From: Cladorhizidae sp. MBARI D1340-BT2
Taxonomy: Eukaryota; Porifera; Demospongiae; Poecilosclerida; Cladorhizidae
Reading direction: 5' to 3'
Assembly (NCBI GenBank): GCA_028752905.1
Contig: JAQNBH010000012.1
Span: 24,327,816 to 24,391,815, forward strand
Length of the DNA stretch: 64,000 bases
A program made the position numbers and the translations under genes. This document shows, one piece after another, positions 26,401 through 41,400 of the stretch. Position 1 is the stretch's first letter, and the number at the start of each line of letters is the position of its first letter. Under the pieces are notes generated by a model that did no database searches, had not been told where the DNA came from, and saw nothing but the letters and a program-made list of their open reading frames with translations.

Positions 26401-29400
26401 TACTGTTTGTGTGTATTGTACTTCACTACTGTTTGTGTGTATTGTACTTCACTACTGTTTGTGTGTATTGTACTTCACTACTGTTTGTGTGTATTGTACT
26501 TCACTACTGTTTGTGTGTACTGTACTGCACTACTGTTTGTGTGTATTGTACTTCACTACTGTTTGTGTGTATTGTACTTCACTACTGTTTTGTGTGTATT
26601 GTACTTCACTACTGTTTGTGTGTATTGTACTTCACTACTGTTTGTGTGTATTGTACTTCACTACTGTTTGTGTGTATTGTACTTCACTACTGTTTGTGTG
26701 TATTGTACTGCACTACTGTTTGTGTGTATTGTACTTCACTACTGTTTGTGTGTATTGTACTTCACTACTGTTTGTGTGTATTGTACTTCACTACTGTTTG
26801 TGTGTATTGTACTGCACTACTGTTTGTGTGTACTGTACTACACTACTGTTTGTGTGTATTGTACTTCACTACTGTTTGTGTGTATTGTACTTCACTACTG
26901 TTTGTGTGTATTGTACTTCACTACTGTTTGTGTGTATTGTACTTCACTACTGTTTGTGTGTATTGTACTGCACTACTGTTTGTGTGTATTGTACTTCACT
27001 ACTGTTTGTGTGTTATGTACTGCACTACTGTTTGTGTGTATTGTACTGTACAACTGGTCATTATTGGAACCAAGTTATCAGTTTCTTGTTGTCCATGGCC
27101 CACAAGAAGCTTACCTGGTCTAGTTCAAGGCCTCCCCAAGTTATCAGTTTCCTGTTGTCCATGGTCCTCAAGAAGCCTACCTGGTCTAGTTAAAACCTCC
27201 CCTAGTTATCAGTTTCCTGTTGTCCATCACCCACAAGAAGCTTACCTGGTATAGTTAAAACCTCCCCTAGTTATCAGTTTCCTGTTGTCCATGGCACAAG
27301 AAGCTTACCTGGTCTAGTTCAAGGCCTGCCCAAGTTATCAGTTTCGTGTTGTCCCACAAAGAAGCTTGCCTGGTCATGATGAGGGGTGTTTGTGATGTGA
27401 CCTACACCATGATGATGAAGGCATTTTTGACGGTTAAAATCCAATCCTCGAATAGGAGCTGGAGAGCAGCAGAGGAGGGTGTGGCTACAGAATATACCAA
27501 TATTTCACCCAACAGAATTTTTCATTAGTTAATCACTCACGAATATTATCCCTTAAATATTCGATACGTGGTAATGTTTTGTACTCATAGCAAGCTTGAG
27601 GCTTAGTGACCAGCTCATACATGTACACAGGATGGAGAGTGGAATAGATTAAAATAAAGTGGAATAGAACGGAGTAGAGTGGAATAAATTAGATAGAAAA
27701 TGGAATAGAGAATTGATAGAATGGAATAAAATTGGAGTGGAATGGAACATAATGGAATAGAATGGAGTAGAATGGAGTAGAATCTGAGTTGAGAGCCCTC
27801 GAACCTTTGAAAATTATACCAACCAACTCAGTGTCTGGCACCAGCAAGGTCTCATACAGGGATGTGGGGGAGGGGTATGTGTGGGGATGCGACGTCCAGA
27901 ACTGGAATCAGATCATTTTCTTAAAGTACATCTTCAAACTGACCAATAAGCACATAACCAGATATTTTAAACACTTCACATTGTGTTGATAGTAATCCAC
28001 ACCTTGTTCCAGTGCACTGAATGTTCAATAGATTGGCATCACATTGTGTTGATAGTAATCCACACCTTGTTCCAGTGCACTGAATGTTCAATAGATTGGC
28101 AGCACATTGTGTTGATAGTAAACCACACCTTGTTCCAGTGCACTGAATGTTCAATAGATTGGCATCACATTGTGTTGATAGTAATCCACACCTTGTTCCA
28201 GTGCACTGAATGTTCAATAGATTGGCATCACATTGTGTTGATAGTAATCCACACCTTGTTCCAGTGCACTGAATGTTCAATAGATTGGCATCACATTGTG
28301 TTGATAGTAATCCACACCTTGTTCCAGTGCACTGAATGTTCAATAGATTGGCATCACATTGTGTTGATAGTAATCCGCACCTTGTTCCAGTACACTGAAT
28401 GTTCAATAGATTGGCATCACATTGTGTTGATAGTAATCCGCACCTTGTTCCAGTACACTGAATGTTCAATAGATTGGCATCACATTGTGTTGATAGTAAT
28501 CCACACCTTGTTCCAGTGCACTGAATGTTCAATAGATTGGCATTACCAAATTGTTTGTTGAGGTAGAGATTGAACTGTGCCCCTTGGCAGGTTTTTGTGC
28601 ATGTCTTGTTTTGACAATTATGGCCGGTACCAATCACCCGCGTGCCTCGTGACTCTTGCAGGAGGCCGGGCGGACAGGAAGGCGGCTCGCGATAAGAACA
28701 GGCTAAGCGTCATATCCCGTCCCTTCCAGCGTCTCCCTCCTCCATTCGAGTACAACGAGCACCATACCATGCACAACCACTCCATCTTCCCCATCGCCAT
28801 CTACGAGAAGGAGCCCACCTCCATCATAGCCTACGCCCTCTCCTCGCGGGACTATGCAGCGGAGCTAAAGGCGCTGACGGAAAAGAAGGGTGTGGCATTC
28901 ATCGGGGTGACTGAGACCAATTTTAGTCCCAAATTGTAAGTATGAGAATCTGAAGTAGTAGTAAGTATGGCTAGCGGTGAGTGTATGTGCAACATCGTTG
29001 GTTTTCCCCTCTTCTCGTTTACATTACTCAGACTTGTTGTGATTGTATTGATTTGTTGTTGTTGATGATTGCATTGACTTACTGTTTTTGATGATTGTAT
29101 TAATTTGTTGTTGATGATGATTGTATTGATTTGTTGTTGGTGATTGTATTGATTTGTTGTTGATGATGATTGCATTGACTTACTGTTTTTGATGATTGTA
29201 ATAATTTGTTGTTGTTGATGATTGTTATTGGTGTTTGTATTGATTTGTTGTTGATGATGATTGCATTGACTTACTGTTTTTGATGATTCTATTAATTTGT
29301 TGTTGTTGATGATTGTATTGATTTGTTGTTGATGATTGTATTGATTTGTTGTTGATGATGATTGCATTGACTTACTGTTTTTGATGATTGTATTAATTTG

Positions 29401-32400
29401 TTGTTGTTGTTGATTGTATTGATTTGTTGTTGATGATGATTGCATTGACTTATTGTTTTTGATGATTGTGTTAATTTGTTGTTGATGATTGTATTGATTT
29501 GTTGTTGATGATTGTATTGATTTATTGTTGTTGTGATTGTACTGATTTGTTGTTGACGAGTATATTAATTTGTTGTTGTTGATTGTATTGATTTGTTGTT
29601 GATGATTGTATAGTGCAACCTAACCTAGGCTAATCAGAATCCGAGCTAATAATAATATAGTTGGCTTTGCCAGTCTCCCCAAATGGTTCTACCAAATAGG
29701 ATTGTACAAACAGTACACAAACAAAACAGCTGTTTGAGGTGTGTACAAGTTTGGTGGTGTTTACAAGGTAATGATATATTTCTATAGTGTACACTGTTTA
29801 ATTAAAACCCAGCCTCCTACAGTATACTGTTCTGTAGGCAAAGAAACCACTCTCCACCATTACTCAGAAAAAGCTAACTAATAATTTCTCTGTTTATGTT
29901 TATTGCAATCCATTGTAGTTACATGTACACATGTAATGCTGCATAAATTATTACACTTACAAGTACAAATTATAGAGTTTGAGTGATCCCAACATATTCA
30001 CCCACCCAAACACCCTACATGTAGGCACCCAAACACCCTACATGTGTAGGCACCCAAACATCCTGCACCCAAACACCCTAACATGTAGGCATCCAAACAC
30101 CCTACATGTAGGCACCCAAACACCCTACATGTAGGCACCCAAACACCCTACATGTAGGCACCCAAACACCCTACATGTAGGCACCCAAACACCCTACATG
30201 TAGTCACCCAAACACCCTACATGTAGTCACCCAAACACCCTACATGTAGTCACCCAAACACCCTACATGTAGTCACCCAAACACCCTACATGTAGTCACC
30301 CAAACACCCTACATGTAGGCACCCAAACACCCTACATGTGTAGGCACCCTAACACCCTACATGTAGGCACCCAAACATCCTGCACCCAAACACCCTACAT
30401 GTAGGTATCCAAACACCCTACATGTAGGCACCCAAACACCCTACATGTAGGCACCCAAACACCCCTACATGTAGGCACTCAAACACCCTACATGTAGGCA
30501 CCCAAACACCCTACATGTAGTCACCCAAACACCCCTACATGTAGGCACCCAAACACCCTACATGTAGGCACCCAAACACCCTACATGCATGTAGGCACCC
30601 AAACACCCTACATGCATGTAGGCACAGCCTATTTGGATTAGTGAGGTTTGCACTGCATTGATCTGTTGTTGTTGTGTAAGTTTAAAAGTTTTATGACTGA
30701 TGTCATACTATTAAATGGCCACCCTGCTTCGCCGTCGGAGCACACAGACTGGACAAGAATTCGTACCACGCGATGATTAATTCTTGATGGAGCAGATGCT
30801 GGATCCGATTTTTTTAAACCACACTATTGTTTAATTATTTTCAGCCGACATCATCAAATGTTCCACAGATTTCTCTTTCTATCAGCTTTTCGTTTTTGTT
30901 GCGAACAACAACGAGAAATAATAAATGTCCCTGACGAAGACCAAAGTGCATCAGTGCAGACACGGGCAACAGGAAGGAAAAGCACATTGAAAGAGAAATC
31001 ATAACACATGATTTTTATTATTTGTTGTTGTCTTTTTGTTGTTGTCTTTGTTGTTGTTGTTGGCTTTGTTGTTGCTTACATGTGACAATACCATACAAGT
31101 GATATTCCTGAGAGTGGTATTATTGTGTGCGTTTCTGTTAGAATCTACAATTCACGACAAATACCTTCCCCCATCCCCCCCCCACATGCGTGTGCACAGA
31201 ATCGTTCTGATGGTCACCAGTTGTGAATGATCAACCCCTTTATTGTACTATGCAGGGTTTCATTTAGGGGGGCGGGGGGGGGGGGCCCTTGGAACCTTTT
31301 TGCCCTCCCCCCCCCCCCCCCCCTTGGAAATTGTATTATTAATATTCTTATTGATGTTGATAAGTGCTTGACATCATGCCCCCCCTTAATATCCAGATTC
31401 CTCCAGTTGCCTCCCCTTGGACATTTTTCTAAATGGAACCCTGCTATGCATTTATTAACACTCTCCTTTGCAGAAAACGTCACTTGTCTGAGGTAGATAA
31501 AACCACACCTACCACCACCACCACCACCACCAGCGGCACAGGAGGAGGCAGCAACAGCTCCAAAGGATTCTTCAGCGAACTCAAGAAGAAAGGCAGCGCT
31601 ATCAACATCTTCTCCGGCTTGTCCTCGTCCACCAACAACCCTCCTGCAGATGTCATGGTCGATCCTTTTGAGCAGTCGTCTGAGAGTTTCCCGCGGAAGC
31701 TGGAGAGCACGAGCTCGTCGTCAGGACAATCCATAAGATCTGGGGATTTGGGGTCAGAGGTGGTTTCTTCGTCCACCACGACTATATGTGCTATGCCCTC
31801 CAGTGGGAATTTGATCGGCGCAGGTGCAGTGGCGGGAGGAGTAGATGAGTTGGACCAGGGGGGCAAGAGCAGGGGACATATTAGTTTAGGTAAGGTTGCT
31901 GGTGTGTGTATTCATGCTTGTTACTGGCACAGTAAATGGCAAAAACTCTACAGCACATACTTATGGGCTAAGGAATGTCTTGCAATTGTGTATACCTTAA
32001 CAAGACATACAGTACTGCAGGTCTAATACTCAATTCAGCTAATGAAACAAGTTGTCATGGGAATTGAACTCGTTGAACTTGAGTTGTTGTTGTTGTTGTT
32101 GTTGTCTTTGTTTTGTCTTGTTTAGCAATGATGTTGACTGACAATGATGTTGACTAACAATGATGTTGACCGACAATGATGTACATGTGCTCCACCTCTG
32201 TACCAAGTTTAATATTTTGGGGGGAGCATGTAGTTTTTGAATGAGAAAATTTAGATAAATATTGAAGAAGAAAAACTGCTTTAGGCTGAAATTTAGGCTG
32301 AAATTTATGCAATAATGGACGTTACCCAGTAGGTTGATTTCCAAAAAATGTGAATGAACACACCTATATGGTAGAAGTATATGGTAGAAGTCAAAATAAA

Positions 32401-35400
32401 CTGAGTTTCCGTTTTGTCGGGTGCCAGTGCAGAATCTACAGAGTGCGTGCGGACCCGCCATGAAACACATTTTTAACCGAAACGTTTAAATTCTAAAAAA
32501 AGTTTATTTTCCGTGGAGGAGGGCTTACTATATATGTCCTGTTCAGAACTGCAGCATTTGAGCAGCAGGTCAGCTTTGTGGATTCCAAGTGCTAATCCAG
32601 TATCCAGTCGAGCGGACAGTGAGCTGTGGTGATGTAGATAGCTACTGCAGTCAAGTGGCTATGGTGATGTAGATAGCTACTGCAGTCAAGCGGCCAGTGA
32701 GCTGTGGTGATGTAGATAGCTACTGCAGTCAAGCGGCCAGTGAGCTGTGGTGATGTAGAGAGCTACTGCAGTCAAGTGGCCAGTGAGTTGTGGTGATGTA
32801 GAGAGCTACTGCAGTCAAGTGGCCAGTGAGCTGTGGTGATGTAGAGAGCTACTGCAGTCAAGTGGCCAGTGAGTTATGGTGATGTAGAGAGCTACTGCAG
32901 TCAAGTGGCCAGTGAGTTATGGTGATGTAGAGAGCTACTGCAGTCAAGTGGCCAGTGAGTTATGGTGATGTAGAGAGCTACTGCAGTCAAGTGGCCAGTG
33001 AGCTGTGGTGATGTAGATAGCTACTGCAGGCAAGCGGCCAGTGAGCTGTGCACTAGTAATCTCATCTCCATCTAAATCGTCAGATCGAGTGATAGTGCTA
33101 GGATTGATCGAAGGTATAGGTCAGGAAGGACTACTCCGACCACTCTGGCCGAGGCAAGAGGAGTTGGCTTCTTTGTTACTGCTTTCCCCCCCCTCAGAGT
33201 CTCCGAAGTCTTTGTCCAGGACCTGAGATCCTCCAAAGTTAATCTTGACCGCTTTGAAACAATGGTCAGTGTTTTCCGATATTTTCTTCCTAGTTACCGA
33301 ACATCTGTAGCCCTCATATTCGGTAGGTAGGTAAATGAAGACTGTGTAGCTATTTTTGACCGCTATACTGTAGGATATGTTAGAATCAATCCTATGATCA
33401 ATTTAAAAAGGTTTTTTATTTTTATTAATAGCTTTTGGCCTATATATACATACATATATTTTATATATATATACGCTTACACCAGTGACTGAGTTAAGAG
33501 ACCAATCTGGTTCTTCTGGTGTGCAAGCTTATGCCATGCAAAGTTGTCTGGGGTGGTTGAGGGTTTTCTTCCTGTGAGAAGCTTTCAAGATGTCCTTTAT
33601 TGTTTGATCAATAATTATTGTGTATGTGTGTGTAAGGGGTTTGGCCATGGGCTGGGTTCCAAACGTCAGTTACCCTGACACGCAGGTCCACCGAATGCTA
33701 CCAGTAGCTCCGCCCATGAGAGCCGCTGGCTACGTATGTTCAATGTACTTCTACTTGCATGTAGCGCAAAACTTAAAGTTTGTGAACACGTGTGTGCACA
33801 GCAAATGTTAATGCAAAACATTGGTCGATTGGCTCGTCAGTAATAGAATATCAACATTCAACATTAAAAAAAATCAAGTTACTGTATGTGAAGTGAGTGT
33901 TTGTTTGGGCTGCTAATAAGCTCAACAACCTCTTAATTCATTAACTTGCACTCTTTTTGTTGTTGTATTTGTTTGTTTGTCTTTTCATTCCTAAAGAGTT
34001 CTCCAACATGGACAAGACCGCTAGCTTCTTCTGTAAAGTCTACTTAGCTGAAGAGTTCCGGCAGCTCAGAGAGAAGATTTTCCCGGGTGGCGAAGATCGT
34101 TTCATTCGCTCTCTTACTCGCTGTGTCAAGTACGACGCCAAAGGAGGGAAGTCCCACTCGGCATTCTGCAAGGTGGCAGGTATGTACATGCTTACCATGC
34201 ATGCCTGGTACTGCCACACCGTACCTACAGTGTAGGACATCCTCTAGATTCCCAGGGAGCTCGGGACTATCCTGGGAAGTGGCATGACTGACTTCACAGC
34301 ATAGAACCAAGAGTCTGGGGTGGGGCTAGGAGTAGGGACACATTCCAGGATAGTGCTGGGTTATCCCAAGATGTCCTGCATAGGAAAGGTTATGGCTGCC
34401 CTGGGCATCCCTTGCTCATTCTTGCATGTGATGTATAGCCTTTCCCCTACACCCTCTCTTCATCCTCTTCAAGTGTCATCTCTCTTGTTTGCTCCTTGTC
34501 ATAAATGTGTAGATGACAGGTTCATTCTGAAGCAGGTCAAGTCAATCGAGATCTCAGCGTTCGAAGACTTTGCTCCACGATATTTGGACTATGTCACCAA
34601 GGCTTTGGAAGAGAAGGTGAGGAAAAGGAGGAGGAGGAGGAGGGAAAGTGGGATACAGGTTGAGGTGGTGCGGGAGATAAAGACAGTGTGAGAGAGATTT
34701 ATTTCTAAGATAGCAGCCAGAAATGTGACGTACATTGTACATAGTATACGTACGTACTGGAGTGTTCTTCAGACATACTGGACATGTGCTCTTCGATCAT
34801 ACTGGACATGGTATGTTCTTCAGACATACTGGACATGTGCACTCTTTGATCATACCTGACATGTGTGCTCTTCAGTCATACTGGACATGCATGGTATGCT
34901 CTTCAATCATTCTGGACGTTGTGTGCTCTTCAGTCGTACTGACATGGTGTGTCTTCAGTCATATTGGATATGGTGTGCTCTTCTATCATTCTGAAATGAT
35001 TTCATTATTTTTTTTTTAACACAACATTAACATACACTGTATTTCTCTTATTCAAACTTGTACGATTACTTTCAGCTGACATCATCAAATGTTAGGTTGA
35101 GTTCTCTTTTTTTCTATGGCCAACATTTCAACCGAAATGCTTACATGTACATGATCTTCCTCGGGGTAAATTGAAGATACCCTTTTAAAGACCAAAGCAT
35201 TTCAGTTGAAATTTTAAAAGCTGATAGAACAGAAATGGCCATGGCCACGAAATCCTGACATGCGAGGCTCGAAACAAATCAAATAATAAAGCCAAAAAAG
35301 TTAATGCATGGGAAAGTAGACTCCTTGGGGCTTCAGAAAAAGTAAAAATTATGTCAATATTATTATCCATGTCCTCACACCATTGCTTCCAATACGACCT

Positions 35401-38400
35401 AAATTTTCAATAGCGTTTTTGGAAAAAAAGTGCAACTTGGCAATATACATAGTCAAATTTCTGTATGAATAAGTTATGGTACATATCATGATATTTCTGC
35501 ATAGATTTTTCATGACCTCCCCCCAAATTTCCCCCCAGACCCCCCGTAGTGAGCCCTGTGTTGATTTAAAAAAATCAGTTTGTCCTGTAACGTGCATTAC
35601 GCAAAACATCAAAAAGTTCTCACCATCTCCAAAATATTTGACCTAGCCACAAATAATTGCATAATCTCTTCCCTTTACTTAGAAGGAAGTTTCGTGCAAA
35701 AAATGGTGGAAATCCAATGAGTGGGTACCCACTTCAAAGTGCGTAACATGCATTACATTGACATTTTGTAACATGCGTTACATTGATACTACAGAGAAGT
35801 CACATGCTGCCATCAAAGGATTCACAGTCTCCTTTGTCTCCTAAGCTTCAAAGGCTCTTTGAACTAAGCACTCAGCCAATCAGCTGGCCAGTTGACTGCA
35901 CATGTGCATTATCTGACTTCTACATTTACCAAGATTTCAACTTCAAGATTTCCTACACTGAGTTTTGGTCGTCAACATAATAAAATTTGTTATTGAGAAT
36001 TTTGTGCTTAGTTGATTGTCATCTAGTAGGGGATTGATTGCTCTACCAATTGATTGATTTCAGGTCATCACCAGCTAAGAAAGCTGTTTCCAGTGCAACG
36101 TTTGCTGCAGCTGCAGCATCAATGCCCTCAGTAAGTGTGATTAATGTTGCTGAGGATGAGCAAACTGCGTAACAGCCAGATGGCATTGGATGATGCATTT
36201 TGGGCAGCATTACTGGCTGTGAATGGCATTCGTGAGATGCATTGCATAAAAAACACCAACGGTGAGGTGACACTCTCCCGACTCACTAGGGATTTTGCGG
36301 TAGAGGAGGAGAATGATGAGGATGAGCAGGATAAGGATGATGAGGTGGAAGTAGGCTCAGAGAATTTTGTGATCAATAGCAAACTTCAAAACTGGGGAGT
36401 TTCTTGCTGCAGTTTACGACAGGAAATCATATATCGGAGAAGTTCTGAGTGCCCCAGATAGTCATGTTGTGCTGTCTTTTATGAAGCTGACTGGTTTCAG
36501 GCGATGTAACTGGCCACGGAAGCCAGATTGCCTTCCCAGCCCCCATAAGTAATTCCAGCAGATTCTTTGTACTGAGAGACAGTGATTAAAATATTATGAC
36601 CCAAGGGTTGGTTAGATGGAAATAAATCAATTGACTACCAACATCAGCCCCCCCCCCCCCACTCGATTTATTTACATGTTATGTAGATAAAGTGTTTACA
36701 AACTGTTGAATGTAATGTGAAATAATTTACTTCTGCAAATAGACAATTTATCTGCTACATCAGTAATACCAATTGTGTGTGTAACATGTGTTATATGTAA
36801 CATGCGTTAAGGTGCACTTTCTTATGATGGCTACGCAGTGGGGACATGGGTATTGATAGAACCATGACATTTTCGTTAATGATAGTCATATAGAACATAT
36901 GTAAAAATTGGGAAATTTCCATGATTAGTTTTAATTATTGTATCAAAGTTTAGTGGGAGAAATTGGCGTCAGGATTTCGTAACATGCATAACGAGCACTA
37001 TTTATCCCCTAGCTCCCAAAATATTCAATATTTCTCCATGAAATTTGACGGATAACTAAAGCTATGTTCCTTCTTGATTATAAACCATTACCCAGGCTCA
37101 TATGTTGACATATCTCCAAGCAATGTGCATATAAAGTGTGTGACACGTAACGTGCGTTACGCTGGCCAAGCCAATTTATACTTCTCTTGTTGAAAGTATA
37201 ACACAAAGCCACTAAAATAGCTTCCAGTGTTCATGACCAATAATACCCAAGGAGCGAATCTGTTTGGAACCTGGTGCCCTTGTGAGTGTGTGAGAACTTC
37301 ATGTATGTATCTCATGTATATATATCCGGGTGCATGCAACTTTGGTGTGGATAGAGCAACTATGTAGGAACCACGTTGAAGTTACAGTATGTCTTAAGCA
37401 GGGGAACACATCTCGTCTTCTTCCTCCTCCTCATAAATATATCCTGAATATAATCCTCATGTAACATCTGGTAGCATGTAGTCATGTTGGGTGTGTTATG
37501 GTATTTCTATGATCACAACACTCTCCTATCCTTCAGCGGCCCTTGGCTCTGGCTAAGATTCTGGGTGCATACAGTATCGGCTTCAGGAACAGCAGGACAG
37601 GGAACTCGAAGAGAATGGATGCGGTTGTTATGGAGAACTTGCTCTACAACCACAGCATTGCAAGGGTATGTCAGTGTGGCTCCATGAATACAGCTGTAGC
37701 ACATTGTCAAAGCTTATTAACCTGCACGTGCTTACCTGGTGGTGGTTGTTGCTGTTGTTGCAGGTGTTTGATCTGAAGGGATCCATGAGGAGCCGCTATG
37801 TCGACCCCAGCAAGGACAACAGTGGAGATGTTCTCTTAGATGAGAATTACCTCAACTGTGAGTGTGGTTAGAGGGGTGTGGCCATAGGGTGGGGAATAGT
37901 GGGCATGTATGAAAGAATAGGAAAAGATGTGGATGTGTGTGGCCAGTATGTGGAGGGGTGTGCCTGTATGAAGGGGAAGGGGAGGTTTGGGGTGAGGAGG
38001 TGTGAGTATGGAGGGGCTGGGGAAGTCTTAAGTAGAGGGCTGTGTTGTGAGCGTATGTGGAGTGGGATAAATGTGTGAAGGATGGGTGTGGGGAGGGGTG
38101 GGGGAAGTGTATCTGGGGTACATGTTTATCATGAGAGGTTATGTGTGGATGGGTGTGTCAATAGGGGGTGTGAGGAGCCTGGGGCATGGTTGTGTGTGGG
38201 AGGAGATGAGGGGGTGGCAAGGGGGCATGTCACAATGGGGTAGGGCAAGTACATGTATAGTCTGGATAGCTAACCCTTGACTTATTTGACATACTGGAGA
38301 GGAAAAGGCTGTGGCCCACTAAGCTTTTGTTCTGTTCCCACCCAATCCTCGTGCTTTTGTTCCCACCCAATCCCGATGCTTTTGTTCCCACCCAATCCTG

Positions 38401-41400
38401 GTGCTGTTGTTCCCACCCAATCCTGGTGCTTTTGTTCCCACCCAATCCTGGTGCTTTTGTTCCCACCCAATCCTGGTGCTTTTGTTCCCACCCAATCCTG
38501 GTGCTTTTGTTCTCACCCAATCCTGGTGCTTTTGTTCCCATCCAATCCTGGTGCTTTTGTTCCCACCCAATCCTGGTGCTTTTGTTCCCACCCAATCCTG
38601 GTGCTTTTGTTCCCACCCAATCCTGGTGCTTTTGTTCCCACCCAATCCTGGTGCTTTTGTTCCCACCCAATCCTGGTGCTTTTGTTCCCACCCAATCCTG
38701 GTGCTTTTGTTCCCACCCAATCCTGGTGCTTTTGTTCCCACCCAATCCTGGTGCTTTTGTGATGTCATCACTCTCGTGAGCATGTACAGTAGGGTGGCAT
38801 CACAAACTTACCAAGATAGAGATGCGCTCGGAACAGAAGCTCTACTTTAGTATAGCAGACCCTTTCCCCCTCTAGCCACGAGATTAATTTAGGTAAGTGT
38901 GTATGAGGAGGGTGTGAGGGTGGTGAAGTGGGTGGAGTTTGGGTGTGGTCGGCCTGGAGAGAGGGAAAGAAGGGAATGCATGAGCTTGGGAATAGAAAGG
39001 AAACTCAAAGATGTCAAACAGAGATGTGGAAGAGGGTGTGCTATATATAATTATACAGTTACAATCCTCTACTTTGAAGACCATTTGCTCCTCTCTTTCT
39101 GCAGCTATCTGCCACGCCCCTGTATATGTGCATCCTCACTCCAAGTTTGTGCTGATGCAAGCCATCATGGCCGACAGCGAGTTCCTGGCCCAGAATTCCA
39201 TCATGGACTACTCTCTCCTTACTTGCATTGATGACAATGCCGGCATGCTAGTGGTCGGAATAATTGGTAAGGGATTTTGGCACGGTATCATTCTTGGTTT
39301 TTGGTGAGGGTTCATCACAGTAACTGAACAGGGTTGTCATGGTTATTTGTAAAGGGTCATCACAATAGATTGCCATGTTGATCGGTAAGGGGTCAACAAA
39401 AACTGTGTTTATCATTATAATTGGTAAGGTTAGGTAAGGTTAATCAGTAATGTTGTTTAGTTACCATTAAGGGTAGTTCCAAATAATATCTTAGATGGTT
39501 ATTGCAGTAATCGTTGAGGATCATCTATGACTTATCATCCATTGCTGATATAGAGAAAGCTCCCTTATCTGGACTCCCCAGTTAGACATTCCATCTAGGT
39601 TACTTCCCAAATTCTTGAGTTAATTAATTATGTGGGCTGAAATAATCTTATTACCACCTTGCATGTTGAAATCAATTTGACCTCCAAGTCAAGTCATTTG
39701 TATGCCCTCATTGGAGCAAGGAATTTTGGAGTGGGTGTGGCGATAGTATGGTGTTAAAAATAGTTAAAATAGTGAATGTCAAATATCAAATACAATATAT
39801 AATATACATAGATATTTTAAAAATGGCCGTTGTTATTGGTCGGGAAAGGGTCAGAAATTACAGAAACAATACCTAGAGCCTTGTAGATGCACACACATAC
39901 TTACTGGCCACCCATTGGTCAGGGGCTAATTACAGTGTTATCTTATAAGGGCTGGTAGGAAACTCACGAGCCACCTGTGGGGATGGGCCAGTGAACACAT
40001 AGCCTCCATGACATGGCTATTTCCTCATATCTAGTGCTAGCAACAACTCTGGTAATAGCCAAGACTCCCAATTATATCGTGGAATATCGCAAGCCATTTC
40101 ACTTGTAGGCTGTATTTTCACTCACCTGTGGCTCATGAAATTACAGGCACGTGCTCATAAACAACTTACCATACTCCACACTGACCATATATATATAGAG
40201 AGAGATATATATATAATTATATACAGTATATGTATGCATATATATAGATATATACAGTATATGTATGTATATATATATAGATATATATACAGTATTGTGT
40301 GTATGTATATATATTTTTTTTTAATACTAAAATGTATTTTGTCTCATTTCTATTTTGGGTTTTTAGTTTTTTAAGTCGAGCAGTCACTTTCATGTGTAAG
40401 AAGTTACTCAGTGCAACTCCAGAGCTATTGTATTTTTGTTAGAAAACTTTTTTATAATAAGATCAATTCCTCACTGGCTAACTTGGGAACAACACCATCA
40501 GAATGAAAGTTCCAGGACAATATTGCATGCCATGAACCACATGTGAAGGGGATGGTACCGAGGTCAAATCAACGACACCCACAGAAAATCATAGACAATG
40601 CACGCATCCACTACAGGCAACACAGTCTTGCATGTACACTAGACTTCTCCCCAACTAAACCAAAGTGAGGATGAGAAAAATACAAAAACGTAATGTTTAA
40701 GTTGTTCAGTGACTACTGTATAAATAGTCCAACAGGAATATCGAGCAGCCACTTCAGGAGCTGGAGTTACACTTTCCATAAGTGGGTTAAGGACGAATGA
40801 ATTTGGTGGCGGTGATGAATGCACTTCAGTTCTGTCTTCTGGTCTATTCTTAAGTTGAAGTTCGGTCTCTATTGCTGAGCACAATCACTGTTGTCTACTT
40901 CAGGTGCTGCATTAATTAGCAGAAACCCTGATTAACCTTTGATCCAAATGACACCTCCACTGTAGACCTGTTTCAGTCTCAATCATATACGATGCATCTT
41001 GCTTCCGAATAATGACTCCAGGATTCCACTTGTCTCCTGAACTGCCATTAACTCTTGTCCCACAGCTAGTTCTCGAGTGCAATCCTGTTGGTCGTGCTGT
41101 TGAACTCACTTGGTGTGGTTATAGAGTACTCCATCTTCAATGTTGGTCTTAGCTGCCAACCCATTTTAGGCTGGGAAGTAAGGGGAGCATTGCTTGTGAT
41201 TTTCTTGAAGGTGCTCTGAAAACTCAGCCACCACAACTGCAGGCAGTTATCCAACACAAGTTGGACGTGCAGAATATATTTTGGCAAACAACTTGTCAAT
41301 ACTTTGATAGTGCTCTGGGCAGTAGTAGAGTTTATCTTGTAGACCTCAGGCTGTTTGGAATGCGTATCTACGATGATGATAAATATTTTTTCATGAAAGG

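Noticed and set aside
24392..27254. Three overlapping open frames of 780-930 codons (Cys/Val/Leu/Tyr-rich)
   Set aside because: They are the 26-bp array read in three frames; three units of 26 bp close a 78-bp period free of stops. Only the start (24502-24764) is a likely exon.
27921..28637. 238-codon minus frame and 192-codon plus frame
   Set aside because: 63-bp satellite open on both strands.
38277..38850. Frames of 150-170 codons on both strands
   Set aside because: 25-bp minisatellite, open in all frames through its 75-bp period.
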